Part shown: positions 26,649 to 35,598 of the stretch, one piece after another
Layout: each line of letters starts with the position of its first letter
Position numbering within the stretch: position 1 is the stretch's first letter
NCBI GenBank assembly: GCA_029210045.1
Contig: JARGNX010000010.1
Span: 1-64,000, forward strand
DNA length: 64,000 bases
Source of the DNA: Coxiellaceae bacterium
GTDB lineage: Bacteria; Pseudomonadota; Gammaproteobacteria; Coxiellales; Coxiellaceae
Direction of reading: 5' to 3'
The notes under the pieces: generated by a model
Databases searched by the model: none
What the model was told of the DNA's origin: nothing
Seen by the model: the letters and a program-made list of their open reading frames with translations, nothing else
Program-made: the position numbers and the translations under genes

Positions 26649-27320
26649 TTAGGTAACGTATAAACCGTGTACCTGTATATACTCTAACACCTTTTTAGGT
26701 ATTTCGTCAGCTAAAATTTTGCGCTTTTGGTTTAAATTTGCTCTAAGATTGGTCGAAGAAATATCAATTGCGCTATTTATCCACTGAATTTCAGCCAGAT
26801 GATGCTGTTGAATGTAATCACTGACAACACTAGGCTGCTTGATAGGGTGGTGTGGTCGTTGGAATACGGCCAGTTGCACTTTGGTTAAGATATCTTGCCA
26901 TTGGTGCCATTGGTCGAAGCTGTTGAAGCTGTCTGCGCCGATGATAAGCACGTATTCTTCGTCATTGCGAGCCACGCAGTGGCGTGGCAATCTGGATTGC
27001 TTCGTCGCAGGCTCCTCGCAATGACGTGAGGCAGTCTCCTCGCAATGACGGATCGTGTCTACCATATACGACGGACCATCGCGATCCAATTCGCAGGTGG
27101 AGATTTCAAGTTCAGGGTAATCAGCAATTGCCAGTCGGAGCATTTCAACGCGCTGCTCTGGTGTAGCATGCGGTGTATCGCGATGGGGTGGTATACGGTT
27201 GGGAACCAATATACAGCGTTCTAATTGGCATTGCTTCACTGCTTGCAGAGCGATCTGAATATGTGCGCTGTGGATTGGATCAAATGTACCGCCAAAGATC
27301 CCCTGTTTTTTTTGCGTCAT
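26649..27320 (-). CDS. nadD: Nicotinate-nucleotide adenylyltransferase NadD with in-frame repeat insertion
   Basis: 223 residues. The ATP-binding GGTFDPIHSAH lies at the N-terminus and ISSTNLRANL near the C-terminus. Both catalytic motifs are intact. Between DTIR and YVLIIGADSF, where homologues have about ten residues, there are about 30, rich in Arg, Cys and Glu (SRHCEEPATKQSR). This stretch is encoded by a palindromic repeat read in frame. The insertion lies in a loop before the core strand, so activity is probably kept. The enzyme makes NaAD from NaMN and ATP. Confidence 0.93.
   Translation of the reverse strand: MTQKKQGIFGGTFDPIHSAHIQIALQAVKQCQLERCILVPNRIPPHRDTPHATPEQRVEMLRLAIADYPELEISTCELDRDGPSYMVDTIRHCEETASRHCEEPATKQSRLPRHCVARNDEEYVLIIGADSFNSFDQWHQWQDILTKVQLAVFQRPHHPIKQPSVVSDYIQQHHLAEIQWINSAIDISSTNLRANLNQKRKILADEIPKKVLEYIQVHGLYVT
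26961..27049. repeat. Palindromic repeat inserted within nadD
   Basis: Arms GTCATTGCGAG (26961-26971) and CTCGCAATGAC (27015-27025) form a composite palindrome, and a second CTCGCAATGAC follows at 27039-27049. An internal palindrome GCCACGCAGTGGCGTGGC is also present. The same arms flank the repeat upstream of yciA. It is read without stops in the nadD frame. Confidence 0.85.
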
Positions 27321-27329
27321 AACCTTGCC

Positions 27330-28274
27330 TCAAAACTGTAAACACAATTGGGATAATTGTTGCCACGTTCGTGACGAGTGGCTGCTTTTAATTGTCTCAT
27401 CCAGCAGGTGGCATCGTTGTAACATCTGCCTGAGTCGATCTAGTGGTAAGCGCTTTAATGCCGCTTGATATAAAGGTCGTTTTGAAGCCCATTGCTTGCT
27501 GGTCGCCTGTTGTAAGCTTGCTCCTTGCTCAACCTGAAATTTCATTTGAAATAATTGTCGGCACGTTTGTGCAACGCCCCACAACACTAAAGTCGCTTCA
27601 GTATTTTGTTGTTGCAGACCTTGTAAGATATGTTGGCTACGTTGTTTGCTGTTTTGCAATAAAGCATCATTCAAATCAAATACCGTATATTTTGCGCTAT
27701 CTGATATAACACTGCGTAGCTGATCTATGCCTACTTGTTGATAACCTAACAACACACATTTTTCCAGCGCTTGATGACTCGCCAGTAAATTTCCTTGGGT
27801 TAATTCGGCCAACAGCTGACTGGCTTGTGAGCTCAGTTGCAATTCCAGTTTTTTGGCGCGCTGTATTAACCAGCCGGGCAGTTCATGCTGGCTAGGTGAG
27901 CGAACATTTGAGCAATTGCCATTGGATTCTAGTTGCTTATACCATTTAGCTTTGGTCTGTGCGCTTGTTAATTTACTGCAACGAATAATAATAATCAGTT
28001 GTTCGTTACTTAATTGGCATAGTTCAATTAACGCGGCTGTTGCATTACGATCCAATCGATTAGCGTGATTGTCGATATCGATGACTTTTTTATCTGCCCA
28101 TAGGTCCATGTTTTGACTGTCAGCAATAACGCCATTCCAATCAAAGTTGGCGGACACACTAAAGCGCTGTACGCTATTAAAGCCATTTTTTTTTGCTGTA
28201 GCTATAACTTGCTGCCGTTGCTCGTTAACTAATAGTTCACTTGCACCATGAATAAAGTAAAAGTCAGCGTTCAT
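27330..28274 (-). CDS. holA: DNA polymerase III delta subunit
   Basis: 314 residues, slightly shorter than the E. coli protein. N-terminal YFIHGASELLVNEQRQQV, the middle domain with LIIIIRCSKLTSAQTKAKWYKQL, and the C-terminal collar domain (ALKRLPLDRLRQMLQRCHLLDETIK). It opens the beta clamp in the loader complex. It overlaps lptE by 11 bases. Confidence 0.93.
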   Translation of the reverse strand: MNADFYFIHGASELLVNEQRQQVIATAKKNGFNSVQRFSVSANFDWNGVIADSQNMDLWADKKVIDIDNHANRLDRNATAALIELCQLSNEQLIIIIRCSKLTSAQTKAKWYKQLESNGNCSNVRSPSQHELPGWLIQRAKKLELQLSSQASQLLAELTQGNLLASHQALEKCVLLGYQQVGIDQLRSVISDSAKYTVFDLNDALLQNSKQRSQHILQGLQQQNTEATLVLWGVAQTCRQLFQMKFQVEQGASLQQATSKQWASKRPLYQAALKRLPLDRLRQMLQRCHLLDETIKSSHSSRTWQQLSQLCLQF

Positions 28275-28794
28275 GTCGGCGGGGTCCTCCCATCGCTTTT
28301 AATGCTTCACCTGAAATTAGTTGATCAAATACCAAGTCGGTCATGCGACGATCCAATTGCTGTTTGACCAGTGGGCTGACGTTATTCATAAACAGTTGAT
28401 TGGCATTTAGGATTACCTCACGTGTTGCGGTGAGTTGGCGTGGCCCAAATACTACTTTGCCATCACGTTTGATTTGAAATATTAATAATAAACGGTAGGT
28501 CAGGGTGATCGCTTGGTTACTGGTGGTAATCGCCGGGTTGTCGTGGTCAAACGTCGTGCCGATAACTTCAAAAACATAATCAGCTTTAGCTGAATTTTTT
28601 AGCATCTTAATATCGAGTGCCGCAAACATGCGCGTTAGAAGGTTGCTTAAATTTGAATATGGGTCAGAAGTTTGTAAATACATGCTGCGTAAACCGGCGG
28701 GTAATTCATCCGGTGAACGGAAATGAATACCACAGCCGATTAATAGCAAACTTAAGCTGGCTATTACTGTTAATCGAAGCCACTGTTTTAACAT
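28264..28794 (-). CDS. lptE: LPS-assembly lipoprotein LptE
   Basis: 176 residues with a lipoprotein signal ending LLLIGCGIHFR, so the mature lipoprotein starts at Cys21. The rest matches LptE: strand YLQTSDPYSNL, then VFGPRQLTATREVILNANQ. It plugs the LptD barrel in the outer membrane. Adjacent to leuS in the usual order. Confidence 0.9.
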   Translation of the reverse strand: MLKQWLRLTVIASLSLLLIGCGIHFRSPDELPAGLRSMYLQTSDPYSNLSNLLTRMFAALDIKMLKNSAKADYVFEVIGTTFDHDNPAITTSNQAITLTYRLLLIFQIKRDGKVVFGPRQLTATREVILNANQLFMNNVSPLVKQQLDRRMTDLVFDQLISGEALKAMGGPRRHER

Positions 28795-28796
28795 AG

Positions 28797-31259
28797 CTAT
28801 ACCACAATATTAATGAGTCGATTAGGTACAACGATAATTTTACGCACGGTTTTATCGTTAAGGAATTTGCTGACATTAGGGTGCGTCGTTGCCGCTTTTT
28901 CTAATGCAGGTTGCTCCATATCGGTAGCGACATCAATCTTGGCGCGTAATTTACCATTGACCTGGACAATCATTTCAATGGTATCTGTTGCCATGGCTTG
29001 TGTGCTTGGGCGTGGCCAACCGGCTGTGAGGATGTTATCGCCATAACCGAGTTCACTCCATAACTGTTGGCAAATATGCGGTGTTATCGGTGCGAGTAAA
29101 CGCAACAGCATATTCAAGCCTTCAGTAATGACGAGTTCACTTTGTTCAATGTCGCGATTGATTTTGGCAAGCTCGTTAAACATTTTCATCGCAGCAGATA
29201 CAACAGTATTATATTGCATGCGCTCATAATCATGGTTAGCCTGCGATAAAATCGTATGAATTTGCTGTCGGTGTTTTGCAAGCGTTTCATCTGTAATATC
29301 AGGCAAGCATCTTAAGCAACGCTCATTGGTGAGCTGAATGCTTTCTTGGTGCTCGTTGGCGAAATTCCACAGTTTGCGTAAATATCGATAACAGCCTTCA
29401 ACACCGCTATCAGACCATTCCATGGATTGTTCTGGTGGTGCGGCAAACATACTAAATAAGCGAGTGGTATCAGCGCCAAATTGTTTGATCAAATGCTGTG
29501 GTGCAACCGTATTGCCTTTTGATTTAGACATTTTCGCACCGTCTTTGAGTACCATTCCTTGCGTTAATAGGCGAGTAAATGGTTCATTCGAGTTTAATAG
29601 ACCAATATCGCGTAACACTTTATGAATAAAGCGCGCGTATAGTAAATGCAATATGGCATGTTCAATGCCGCCAATATATTGATCAACAGGTGTCCAGTAC
29701 TTGGCGCGATCATCGAGCATCACTTTATGTTGATCAACGCAACAATAACGTGCGTAATACCATGACGACTCAACAAACGTGTCCATGGTGTCGGTTTCAC
29801 GTTTAGCGGGTTTGCCACATTGTGGACATTTTGTTTTATAAAATTCGCATGATTGTGCTAGTGGCGAGCCATGACCTGTTGGGATTAAATGTGTAGGTAA
29901 CACTACAGGCAAGTCTGCTTCTGGTACCGGTACATCACCACACTGCTTGCAGTAAATAATCGGAATTGGTGTGCCCCAATAACGCTGGCGCGAAACACCC
30001 CAGTCGCGTAAGCGGTAATTCACTTGTCGCGAACCTTTGTTGCTCTCTTCTAATGTTTCAGCTATGGCTTTAAATGCTGTTTTGGATGATAGCTCATCAA
30101 AGTCACCAGAGTTTATTAGCGGGCCGCGCTCGGTATAGGCGGCGGCTTGATAGTCCCAGGCTTTACGACCTTTGGATTTAATCACGGGCTCAATCGGTAA
30201 GTCATATTTAAGTGCAAATTCATGATCGCGCTCATCATGCGCTGGTACAGACATTACAGCACCGGTACCATAATCGATTAATACAAAATTAGTGATCCAT
30301 ATTGGGATGCGTTTTTTTGTAATGGGGTGTATGGCTTTAAAGCCACTATCAATGCCGAGTTTTTCTTGTGTTGCTATATCGGCTTCCGACGTTTTATTCT
30401 TTGCCATTTTCTTAATGAATTTGGCAACCTCTGGGTTTTCGCTGGCGGCTAATTCTGCAATAGGGTGTTCAACAGCTATGGATAAATAGGTGCAACCCAT
30501 TAGCGTATCTTGGCGTGTTGTAAACACATCAATGCCTTCTTTTTGCTTTAGCACTGAAAAGCTAATATGCATGCCTTCTGAACGACCAATCCAGTTGCGT
30601 TGCATGGTAACGACCTGTTCGGGCCAGCTGGTTAGTAAATCCAGGTCATCTAATAATTCTTGCGCGTAGTCAGTGATTTTAAAAAACCATTGAGGAATGC
30701 GTTTGCGTTCGACCAGTGCGCCTGAGCGCCAACCGCGACCATCAACCACTTGCTCATTAGCTAATACGGTCTGATCTACAGGATCCCAGTTAACAGTGGA
30801 TTCTTTTTTATATACTAAGCCGCGTTGATACATCTTTAAGAATAACCATTGCTCCCAACGGTAATATTCAGGGTCGCATGTAGCTAATTCACGATCCCAA
30901 TTAAATGCAAAACCTAAAGGCGCTAACTGCTTTTTCATTTTCTTGATATTTTTTTGGGTCCACTCAGCGGGTGGCATATCGCGCTCGATGGCTGCGTTTT
31001 CAGCAGGTAAACCGAAGGCATCCCAACCCATCGGTTGAAATACGTTTTTACCTAAAGCCGCATGGTAGCGACTAATGGTGTCACCAATGGTGTAGTTGCG
31101 TACATGACCGACATGCAGTTCGCCGCTGGGATAGGGCAGCATAGATAAACAGTAAAACTTCTCTTTGCTTAAATCTTCTCTGCTTTCAAAACAGTTGTTT
31201 TGTTGCCAATAATTCTGAGCCGCTGCTTCAACTTCTTGCGGCGCATAATCTGCTTTCAT
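28797..31259 (-). CDS. leuS: Leucyl-tRNA synthetase
   Basis: 820 residues from the ATG preceded by AGGTG; a GTG three codons upstream is less likely. Class Ia signature HVGH in PYPSGELHVGHVRNY, the CP1 editing domain with threonine-rich TTRQDTLMG and DYGTGAVMSVPAHDERD, a zinc-type insertion (CPQCGKPAKRETDTMD), and KMSKS in GAKMSKSKGNTV. First gene of the long minus-strand operon ending at the TPR-methyltransferase. Confidence 0.97.
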   Translation of the reverse strand: MKADYAPQEVEAAAQNYWQQNNCFESREDLSKEKFYCLSMLPYPSGELHVGHVRNYTIGDTISRYHAALGKNVFQPMGWDAFGLPAENAAIERDMPPAEWTQKNIKKMKKQLAPLGFAFNWDRELATCDPEYYRWEQWLFLKMYQRGLVYKKESTVNWDPVDQTVLANEQVVDGRGWRSGALVERKRIPQWFFKITDYAQELLDDLDLLTSWPEQVVTMQRNWIGRSEGMHISFSVLKQKEGIDVFTTRQDTLMGCTYLSIAVEHPIAELAASENPEVAKFIKKMAKNKTSEADIATQEKLGIDSGFKAIHPITKKRIPIWITNFVLIDYGTGAVMSVPAHDERDHEFALKYDLPIEPVIKSKGRKAWDYQAAAYTERGPLINSGDFDELSSKTAFKAIAETLEESNKGSRQVNYRLRDWGVSRQRYWGTPIPIIYCKQCGDVPVPEADLPVVLPTHLIPTGHGSPLAQSCEFYKTKCPQCGKPAKRETDTMDTFVESSWYYARYCCVDQHKVMLDDRAKYWTPVDQYIGGIEHAILHLLYARFIHKVLRDIGLLNSNEPFTRLLTQGMVLKDGAKMSKSKGNTVAPQHLIKQFGADTTRLFSMFAAPPEQSMEWSDSGVEGCYRYLRKLWNFANEHQESIQLTNERCLRCLPDITDETLAKHRQQIHTILSQANHDYERMQYNTVVSAAMKMFNELAKINRDIEQSELVITEGLNMLLRLLAPITPHICQQLWSELGYGDNILTAGWPRPSTQAMATDTIEMIVQVNGKLRAKIDVATDMEQPALEKAATTHPNVSKFLNDKTVRKIIVVPNRLINIVV

Positions 31260-31331
31260 TCTGGTCACCTGGTTTTTGCTTAATTCGATTAAGGTGACAA
31301 GAATACCCCAGAAAACTGCAAATTAACACCT

Positions 31332-31480
31332 TTGTCATCCTGTGCGGCACTGTCATTCTGCACTGCCTTGTCATCCCGCGCTGCCTTGCATCCTGCACTG
31401 CCTTGTCATCCCGCGCTTGACGCGGGATCCATATATTATCCTGGATCCCGGATAATTGCTCTGCAATTTCCGGGATGACA
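31332..31480. repeat. Cluster of GTCATCCCG-type palindromes
   Basis: Several copies of TGTCATCCCGCGC or TGTCATTCTGCAC follow each other. The cluster ends in the palindromes CCCGCGCTTGACGCGGGATCC and TCCCGG...CCGGGATGACA. It fills most of the gap between leuS and the next gene, with no gene of its own. Confidence 0.8.
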
Positions 31481-31557
31481 ATTGAGCGAATACGGTACTG
31501 GAATGGCGACAAAAATGTGGTAAAATGGCGCAAATCGCAGTTTAGGTCAGTTAGAAT

Positions 31558-32820
31558 ATGGCAATATTTAATAGAAAAAATAAATCAAAATCAACCACTC
31601 GCCAAGTGCAGCAGTCAAAGCTTGGGCATAGCATCAAAGTGGTGACCGTTGACCATATGTTGGGCAGTCGTCACCATCAGAGAATACTTGAGCAGGTTCA
31701 AGAGTTGAGCTTGTTGGAGGATGACCATTACCGTCCAGTATATGACAAGCTAATCCGCGATTTTGCCGCTTATGTACAAGTACTGCCTGCCACTATGCGT
31801 GGCGGTTTAAGCGGGCTATTTAATGAGAGCTTGTTTAGTGCCTATTACAACTTAAAGGCACTGGTTGATGAAAAAGGTGATTCGGCTGATGCCTTATTGC
31901 GCTACGCGGTATTCTCGGGTGGATTGTTGCGTCGAGTGTCGCACATTGTTGAACGCTTCCGGGTAGTGATTACCGATGACAAAGGGCACTACATTAAAGA
32001 GTGGAATGCGTTTGATAGCAGTATGATTGAGCAGGGAGCGCAATATTATAAGCTGTTTCCGATGGGGCCGTTGCTAACAACTAACCATACGATTTTGATG
32101 GGTATGATTATTCGCCTACTAATGCCGCGTGAAGGCTTTGAGTGGATCTCTAATGACACGGAGTTGTTCCATGAGTGGCTAAATGCCATGGAAACTGAAG
32201 ACCACCTGCAAGGGCGAGTGGGTTCGGCATTGGCATATATATTACGTGAAGAAAATGAGTTCCTGTTGGATGCCTTGCCAGGCATTGAAGTGGAGCAGAT
32301 TGAAACACCAGGTACCATTCATGGTGAGTCGCTCTATTTGTGGATCAAGCGCAACATCGAAGAGCAAAACTTTAAAATAAATACAGCCGATGCTTTACTG
32401 CATATTGTTAATAACGGCTTGTTTATTGAATACCCTGGTTTGATTCGTGAGTTTGTGACAAAAGTCTATGCGGTACCAGTCAACTTTAATGTGGTATTTG
32501 AGCAGTTTGGTAACTTATTTGGTTTGACCATGCTTAGTGGTGATGACTTTAGAAACCGTCAGTTCTTCTCTGATTACCCTGGTACTAAGCAACTGGGCGG
32601 TGGCGGTGGCATTATGTCTCGACCAGCGAGCTCAACGCGTCAAGGCGTAGTGATCCCTAATGCGGCACGTAATTTCTATATGAAAGGCGAAATGCCGAAT
32701 GTATCAAAGCACTTAAAAGCGGCTGATAATCACCCTGTAAAACAGGCGAATGCATTGCCGGCGGTGGATAAGATCTTTAATGCTTCTAAAAGGAATACCG
32801 CCGGTTCAACCCGCAAATAA
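31558..32820 (+). CDS. Orphan protein with a possible TraI_2-like core
   Basis: 420 residues, no signal peptide. Residues about 55-150 (YRPVYDKLIRDFAAYVQVLPATM, then LFNESLFSAYYNLKAL and LLRYAVFSGGLLRRV) resemble the N-terminal TraI_2 domain of MobH-type relaxases. The His of the usual LPAS...H...GLL...H pattern is not present, so relaxase or phosphohydrolase activity is doubtful. The C-terminal 80 residues are Gly/Asn-rich and basic. No conjugation gene is nearby. The resemblance is by eye only. Confidence 0.5.
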   Translation: MAIFNRKNKSKSTTRQVQQSKLGHSIKVVTVDHMLGSRHHQRILEQVQELSLLEDDHYRPVYDKLIRDFAAYVQVLPATMRGGLSGLFNESLFSAYYNLKALVDEKGDSADALLRYAVFSGGLLRRVSHIVERFRVVITDDKGHYIKEWNAFDSSMIEQGAQYYKLFPMGPLLTTNHTILMGMIIRLLMPREGFEWISNDTELFHEWLNAMETEDHLQGRVGSALAYILREENEFLLDALPGIEVEQIETPGTIHGESLYLWIKRNIEEQNFKINTADALLHIVNNGLFIEYPGLIREFVTKVYAVPVNFNVVFEQFGNLFGLTMLSGDDFRNRQFFSDYPGTKQLGGGGGIMSRPASSTRQGVVIPNAARNFYMKGEMPNVSKHLKAADNHPVKQANALPAVDKIFNASKRNTAGSTRK

Positions 32821-32970
32821 CTTGTAACGTTTATCAGTGGTCAATCTTGAACGTTTAGTGTTATTCAAAATTGCTCACTGATAAACGTTACAAGGGTTTA
32901 CGGTAATCTTGAACGTTTAGTGTTATTCAAAATTGCTCAGGTATGACTTTATACTGATAAGCGTTACAAG
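32821..32970. repeat. Long perfect inverted repeat with partial tandem copy
   Basis: It starts at the base after the preceding stop codon. The 19-base arms CTTGTAACGTTTATCAGTG (32821-32839) and CACTGATAAACGTTACAAG (32876-32894) are perfect complements around a 36-base loop. The loop sequence (ATCTTGAACGTTTAG...ATTGCTCA) and one arm (ACTGATAAGCGTTACAAG, with one change) then repeat up to 32970. Could act as a transcript-end structure or a mobile palindrome. Confidence 0.85.
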
Positions 32971-33011
32971 GGTTTACGGTAATCTTGAGCTCCACTCGGT
33001 ATTGCTTATGC

Positions 33012-33038
33012 AAAAAAAATGCCGGACAAAGCCGGCAT
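33012..33038 (-). terminator. Rho-independent terminator
   Basis: Read on the minus strand: ATGCCGG-CTTTGT-CCGGCAT followed by eight T residues in all. It lies 20 bases past the stop of the minus-strand 94-residue gene, in the right position and orientation to end that transcript. The best intrinsic terminator I see in the window. Confidence 0.88.
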
Positions 33039-33057
33039 ATTTGTGGTGCTATCTAGG

Positions 33058-33342
33058 TTAACCTTGGCTTCCTGGCCCGCGAGTTTGTCTTGGGCTTTCG
33101 CTTGCTGTTGGAGTAGGTTGAACTTTTTGGCGTAATTCATCTAGCACTTTAACTAATAACGAGGCTGTATTAGGGTCACGGCTTAGTAATGCTATGGTGT
33201 CCTTTATGCCTTGCTTGCTATCGTATTCACGTGCCACCATTTTTTCTGTGATGGCGTGATATGTCGTTTCATCACCGCGAGTGTTATCACTGGTGGCTTT
33301 AGGCGTGTTGGCATTCAATCGAGGGTTATAATTGCTTCGCAT
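33058..33342 (-). CDS. Small orphan protein, 94 residues
   Basis: Not recognised. Polar, no signal or membrane segment. The middle (MVAREYDSKQGIKDTIALLSRDPNTASLLVKVLDELRQKV) is helical. Both ends are low-complexity, with Pro/Ser/Thr at the C-terminus (TPTASESPRQTRG). It follows the 170-residue gene by 11 bases with an AGAGAG ribosome site, and a strong terminator comes after it. The pair is probably one transcript. Confidence 0.55.
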   Translation of the reverse strand: MRSNYNPRLNANTPKATSDNTRGDETTYHAITEKMVAREYDSKQGIKDTIALLSRDPNTASLLVKVLDELRQKVQPTPTASESPRQTRGPGSQG

Positions 33343-33353
33343 AATTACTCTCT

Positions 33354-33866
33354 CTAGCTTTCTTTGTCATTAGTGTAGAATTTCCCTTTTGATTTCACAG
33401 CTGCCAAAACGGGCAGTGGTGCAGGTGAGCCTTTATCCATAAAAACCTTAGTCATGTGCTTAATATACGTGACATCATCGAGTTTGCCAATATAATCCAG
33501 CAATAATTTTAATGATGAGACACGGTTAAATTCGATCGTGGCGCGCATGGCGCGTTGTAACATCTTGAATTCGTGTGGGGTAACAATCAGTAAGTAGCTA
33601 ATGCATTTATCGGAACCTAGCTCGGCGGCTTGGGTTAGTGCATCGCTAACAAGATAAAAGGCGTCTGAGGTGAAGAAATCGTATTCGCTATCAGGCTTTT
33701 GCGCTTCGCTCAATTGGTTGGCGACACTGAATGAGTTATCACGTGTCTTGACGCTGATGTCTAAAGCGACTTGTAATTCAATTGGATCGTTGAGTTTGAT
33801 CGCTTTGTCCAATGCGAGGCGAATTTTATCGACTTTGCCTTGGTTTGAAACGACTGCTTTTCTCAT
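33354..33866 (-). CDS. Small protein with degenerate ankyrin-like repeats
   Basis: 170 residues. Three helix pairs have ankyrin-like spacing: LDKAIKLNDPIELQVALDIS, LTQAAELGSDKCISYLLIV and AMRATIEFNRVSSLKLLLDY. The canonical G-xTPLHxAA core is absent, so the assignment is weak. GGGGAG lies four bases before the ATG. First gene of a two-gene unit ending at a rho-independent terminator. Possibly a host-directed protein, as ankyrin proteins of Legionellales often are, but nothing here proves it. Confidence 0.55.
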   Translation of the reverse strand: MRKAVVSNQGKVDKIRLALDKAIKLNDPIELQVALDISVKTRDNSFSVANQLSEAQKPDSEYDFFTSDAFYLVSDALTQAAELGSDKCISYLLIVTPHEFKMLQRAMRATIEFNRVSSLKLLLDYIGKLDDVTYIKHMTKVFMDKGSPAPLPVLAAVKSKGKFYTNDKES

Positions 33867-33954
33867 CTTGCTCCCCTGAAATAGTGTCTATTTACCAATC
33901 AGTTTGTATTTCTTCATATCTGCTTAATAATAGCCTATCTGGATTAAGGTAGTA

Positions 33955-35580
33955 TTAAAATCTGAAAAGAAATTTCCTTAGCTTTTTCAGTTTATTAGCT
34001 AGCCACATAGGGTGCAGTGTGAATTCAACCCGTTGATATTTGGATAAGTTTGATTTTGGTACTTCGGTGAGTATATTTATCAGCAGTAGCAAGCTCACGC
34101 CCAAACCCATTAAGTGATCGGTGGCAACGATGAATGGTGTGGTGCCTGTCATGGGTGTGACACTGCCGGTTAATACCGATCGCTGGTCGCGAGAGGATTT
34201 TGCTGTTATTTGACCTTGTGCGTCGATTAGCACCGAAGGTCCGGTATTTGACGCGAAAATCACGTATCTTCCGGTTTCTTCGGCCCGCATTTGGGCCATT
34301 TGGATATGCTGTGGCGAAGCCAATGAGTCCCCAAACCAGCTGTCATCGGTGAGAACGGCAATAATATTGGCATCATCAAGGTGGTTAGAGACTTCACTGG
34401 GGAAGGCGATCTCGTAACAGATATAAGGTGCAATAAAGACACCGCCTACTCGTAATAATTTTTGATTGTCGGGGCCCGAGCTTAAGTCAGATAAGGGGAT
34501 GGATAGATTGTTATATACCCATGAGAACGCCTTTTTCATGGGGAAGAATTCGCCGAATGGTACGAGATGGCGCTTTTGGTATGTGCCACCGTATTGGCCC
34601 ATCATTAGTGCGCCGTTATAATACCGTCCAGTTTGTCGATCATATAAAGGGATGCCGTATAAAATCGAACTGTTATGAGTAATGGCCTTTTCTCGTACAG
34701 GCATTAACAGCGGCCTAGCTTGCTGTGGTAGTACGGTAACTGCAGCCTCCGGCCAGACGATCAACTGACTACTCCAGTAGGGCTGTGTCATGCGGACATA
34801 GGTGTTAATAATGTCGCCGGCGAGCTCGGGGTTCCATTTATCTTTTTGTGGAATATTGCCTTGCACGATGCTGACTTGTAATGGGCTGCCGTCGGGGTGG
34901 GTCCAGTAGACGTCATCAACAATCATTGAGCCAAGCCAGATAAACGCTAAGATCACAATGGCCCAAATATACGAACGCTCAGGTAGGCGAAATAAAAAGC
35001 AGGTAATTGCACCAGCGGTTAAACACAGCAGCAAGGAAATTCCATAGACGCCAAAGAGTGCCGCATAACCCGACAATGGACCACTGGTTTGGGTGTAGCC
35101 CAGCATTAACCATGGAAAGCCAGTAAACCAATGCCCTCGAGCCCACTCAGCGAATACCCACATAGCGGGAAAGGCGCATAAACAATTAATCGTAAAGTTG
35201 CGGTGTAACCAGCGTCGCATAATATAGGCGGCAAGCCCATAATACAGTGCCATACCAAGAATCAATAAGGCTGTTAGCATTACGCTGAGAAAAATACTGG
35301 CGCCACCAAAGCGGTGCACACTGATATATACCCATGAGGCGCCAAGCGTAAAATAGCCAATACCATAAAGCCAGCCTTGCCAAAAAGCATGGTTTTGTGT
35401 ACTGGTGACAAAAAAGAATAACTGCAGAGCTAGGCAAATAATCGCTAATGGCCATAAATTAAAGGGAGCATAAGCGAATACGGTAATAGCACCAAGAAAT
35501 GGTGAAGCGACCAGTTTAATAGTGTGATAGATGTGATTCTTCTCAACACTGACTGCATAAAAGCTGTATTTTTGCGCCAT
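33955..35580 (-). CDS. lnt: Apolipoprotein N-acyltransferase
   Basis: 541 residues: about seven N-terminal membrane helices (to about 210), a nitrilase domain (about 225-480) and a last helix. The catalytic triad is visible as Glu in IVWPEAAVTVLP, Lys/Glu loop in KRHLVPFGEFFP, and Cys in APYICYEIAFP. It adds the third acyl chain to lipoproteins, which LolD and its permease then release. Downstream of corC as in many gammaproteobacteria. Confidence 0.95.
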   Translation of the reverse strand: MAQKYSFYAVSVEKNHIYHTIKLVASPFLGAITVFAYAPFNLWPLAIICLALQLFFFVTSTQNHAFWQGWLYGIGYFTLGASWVYISVHRFGGASIFLSVMLTALLILGMALYYGLAAYIMRRWLHRNFTINCLCAFPAMWVFAEWARGHWFTGFPWLMLGYTQTSGPLSGYAALFGVYGISLLLCLTAGAITCFLFRLPERSYIWAIVILAFIWLGSMIVDDVYWTHPDGSPLQVSIVQGNIPQKDKWNPELAGDIINTYVRMTQPYWSSQLIVWPEAAVTVLPQQARPLLMPVREKAITHNSSILYGIPLYDRQTGRYYNGALMMGQYGGTYQKRHLVPFGEFFPMKKAFSWVYNNLSIPLSDLSSGPDNQKLLRVGGVFIAPYICYEIAFPSEVSNHLDDANIIAVLTDDSWFGDSLASPQHIQMAQMRAEETGRYVIFASNTGPSVLIDAQGQITAKSSRDQRSVLTGSVTPMTGTTPFIVATDHLMGLGVSLLLLINILTEVPKSNLSKYQRVEFTLHPMWLANKLKKLRKFLFRF

Positions 35581-35598
35581 GACGTATTCTGCGTTTGT

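Noticed and set aside
31228-31533. Open frame of 101 codons on the minus strand upstream of leuS
   Set aside because: It is composed largely of translated palindromic repeats (for example WIPRQARDDK) and overlaps the leuS start; no gene-like features.
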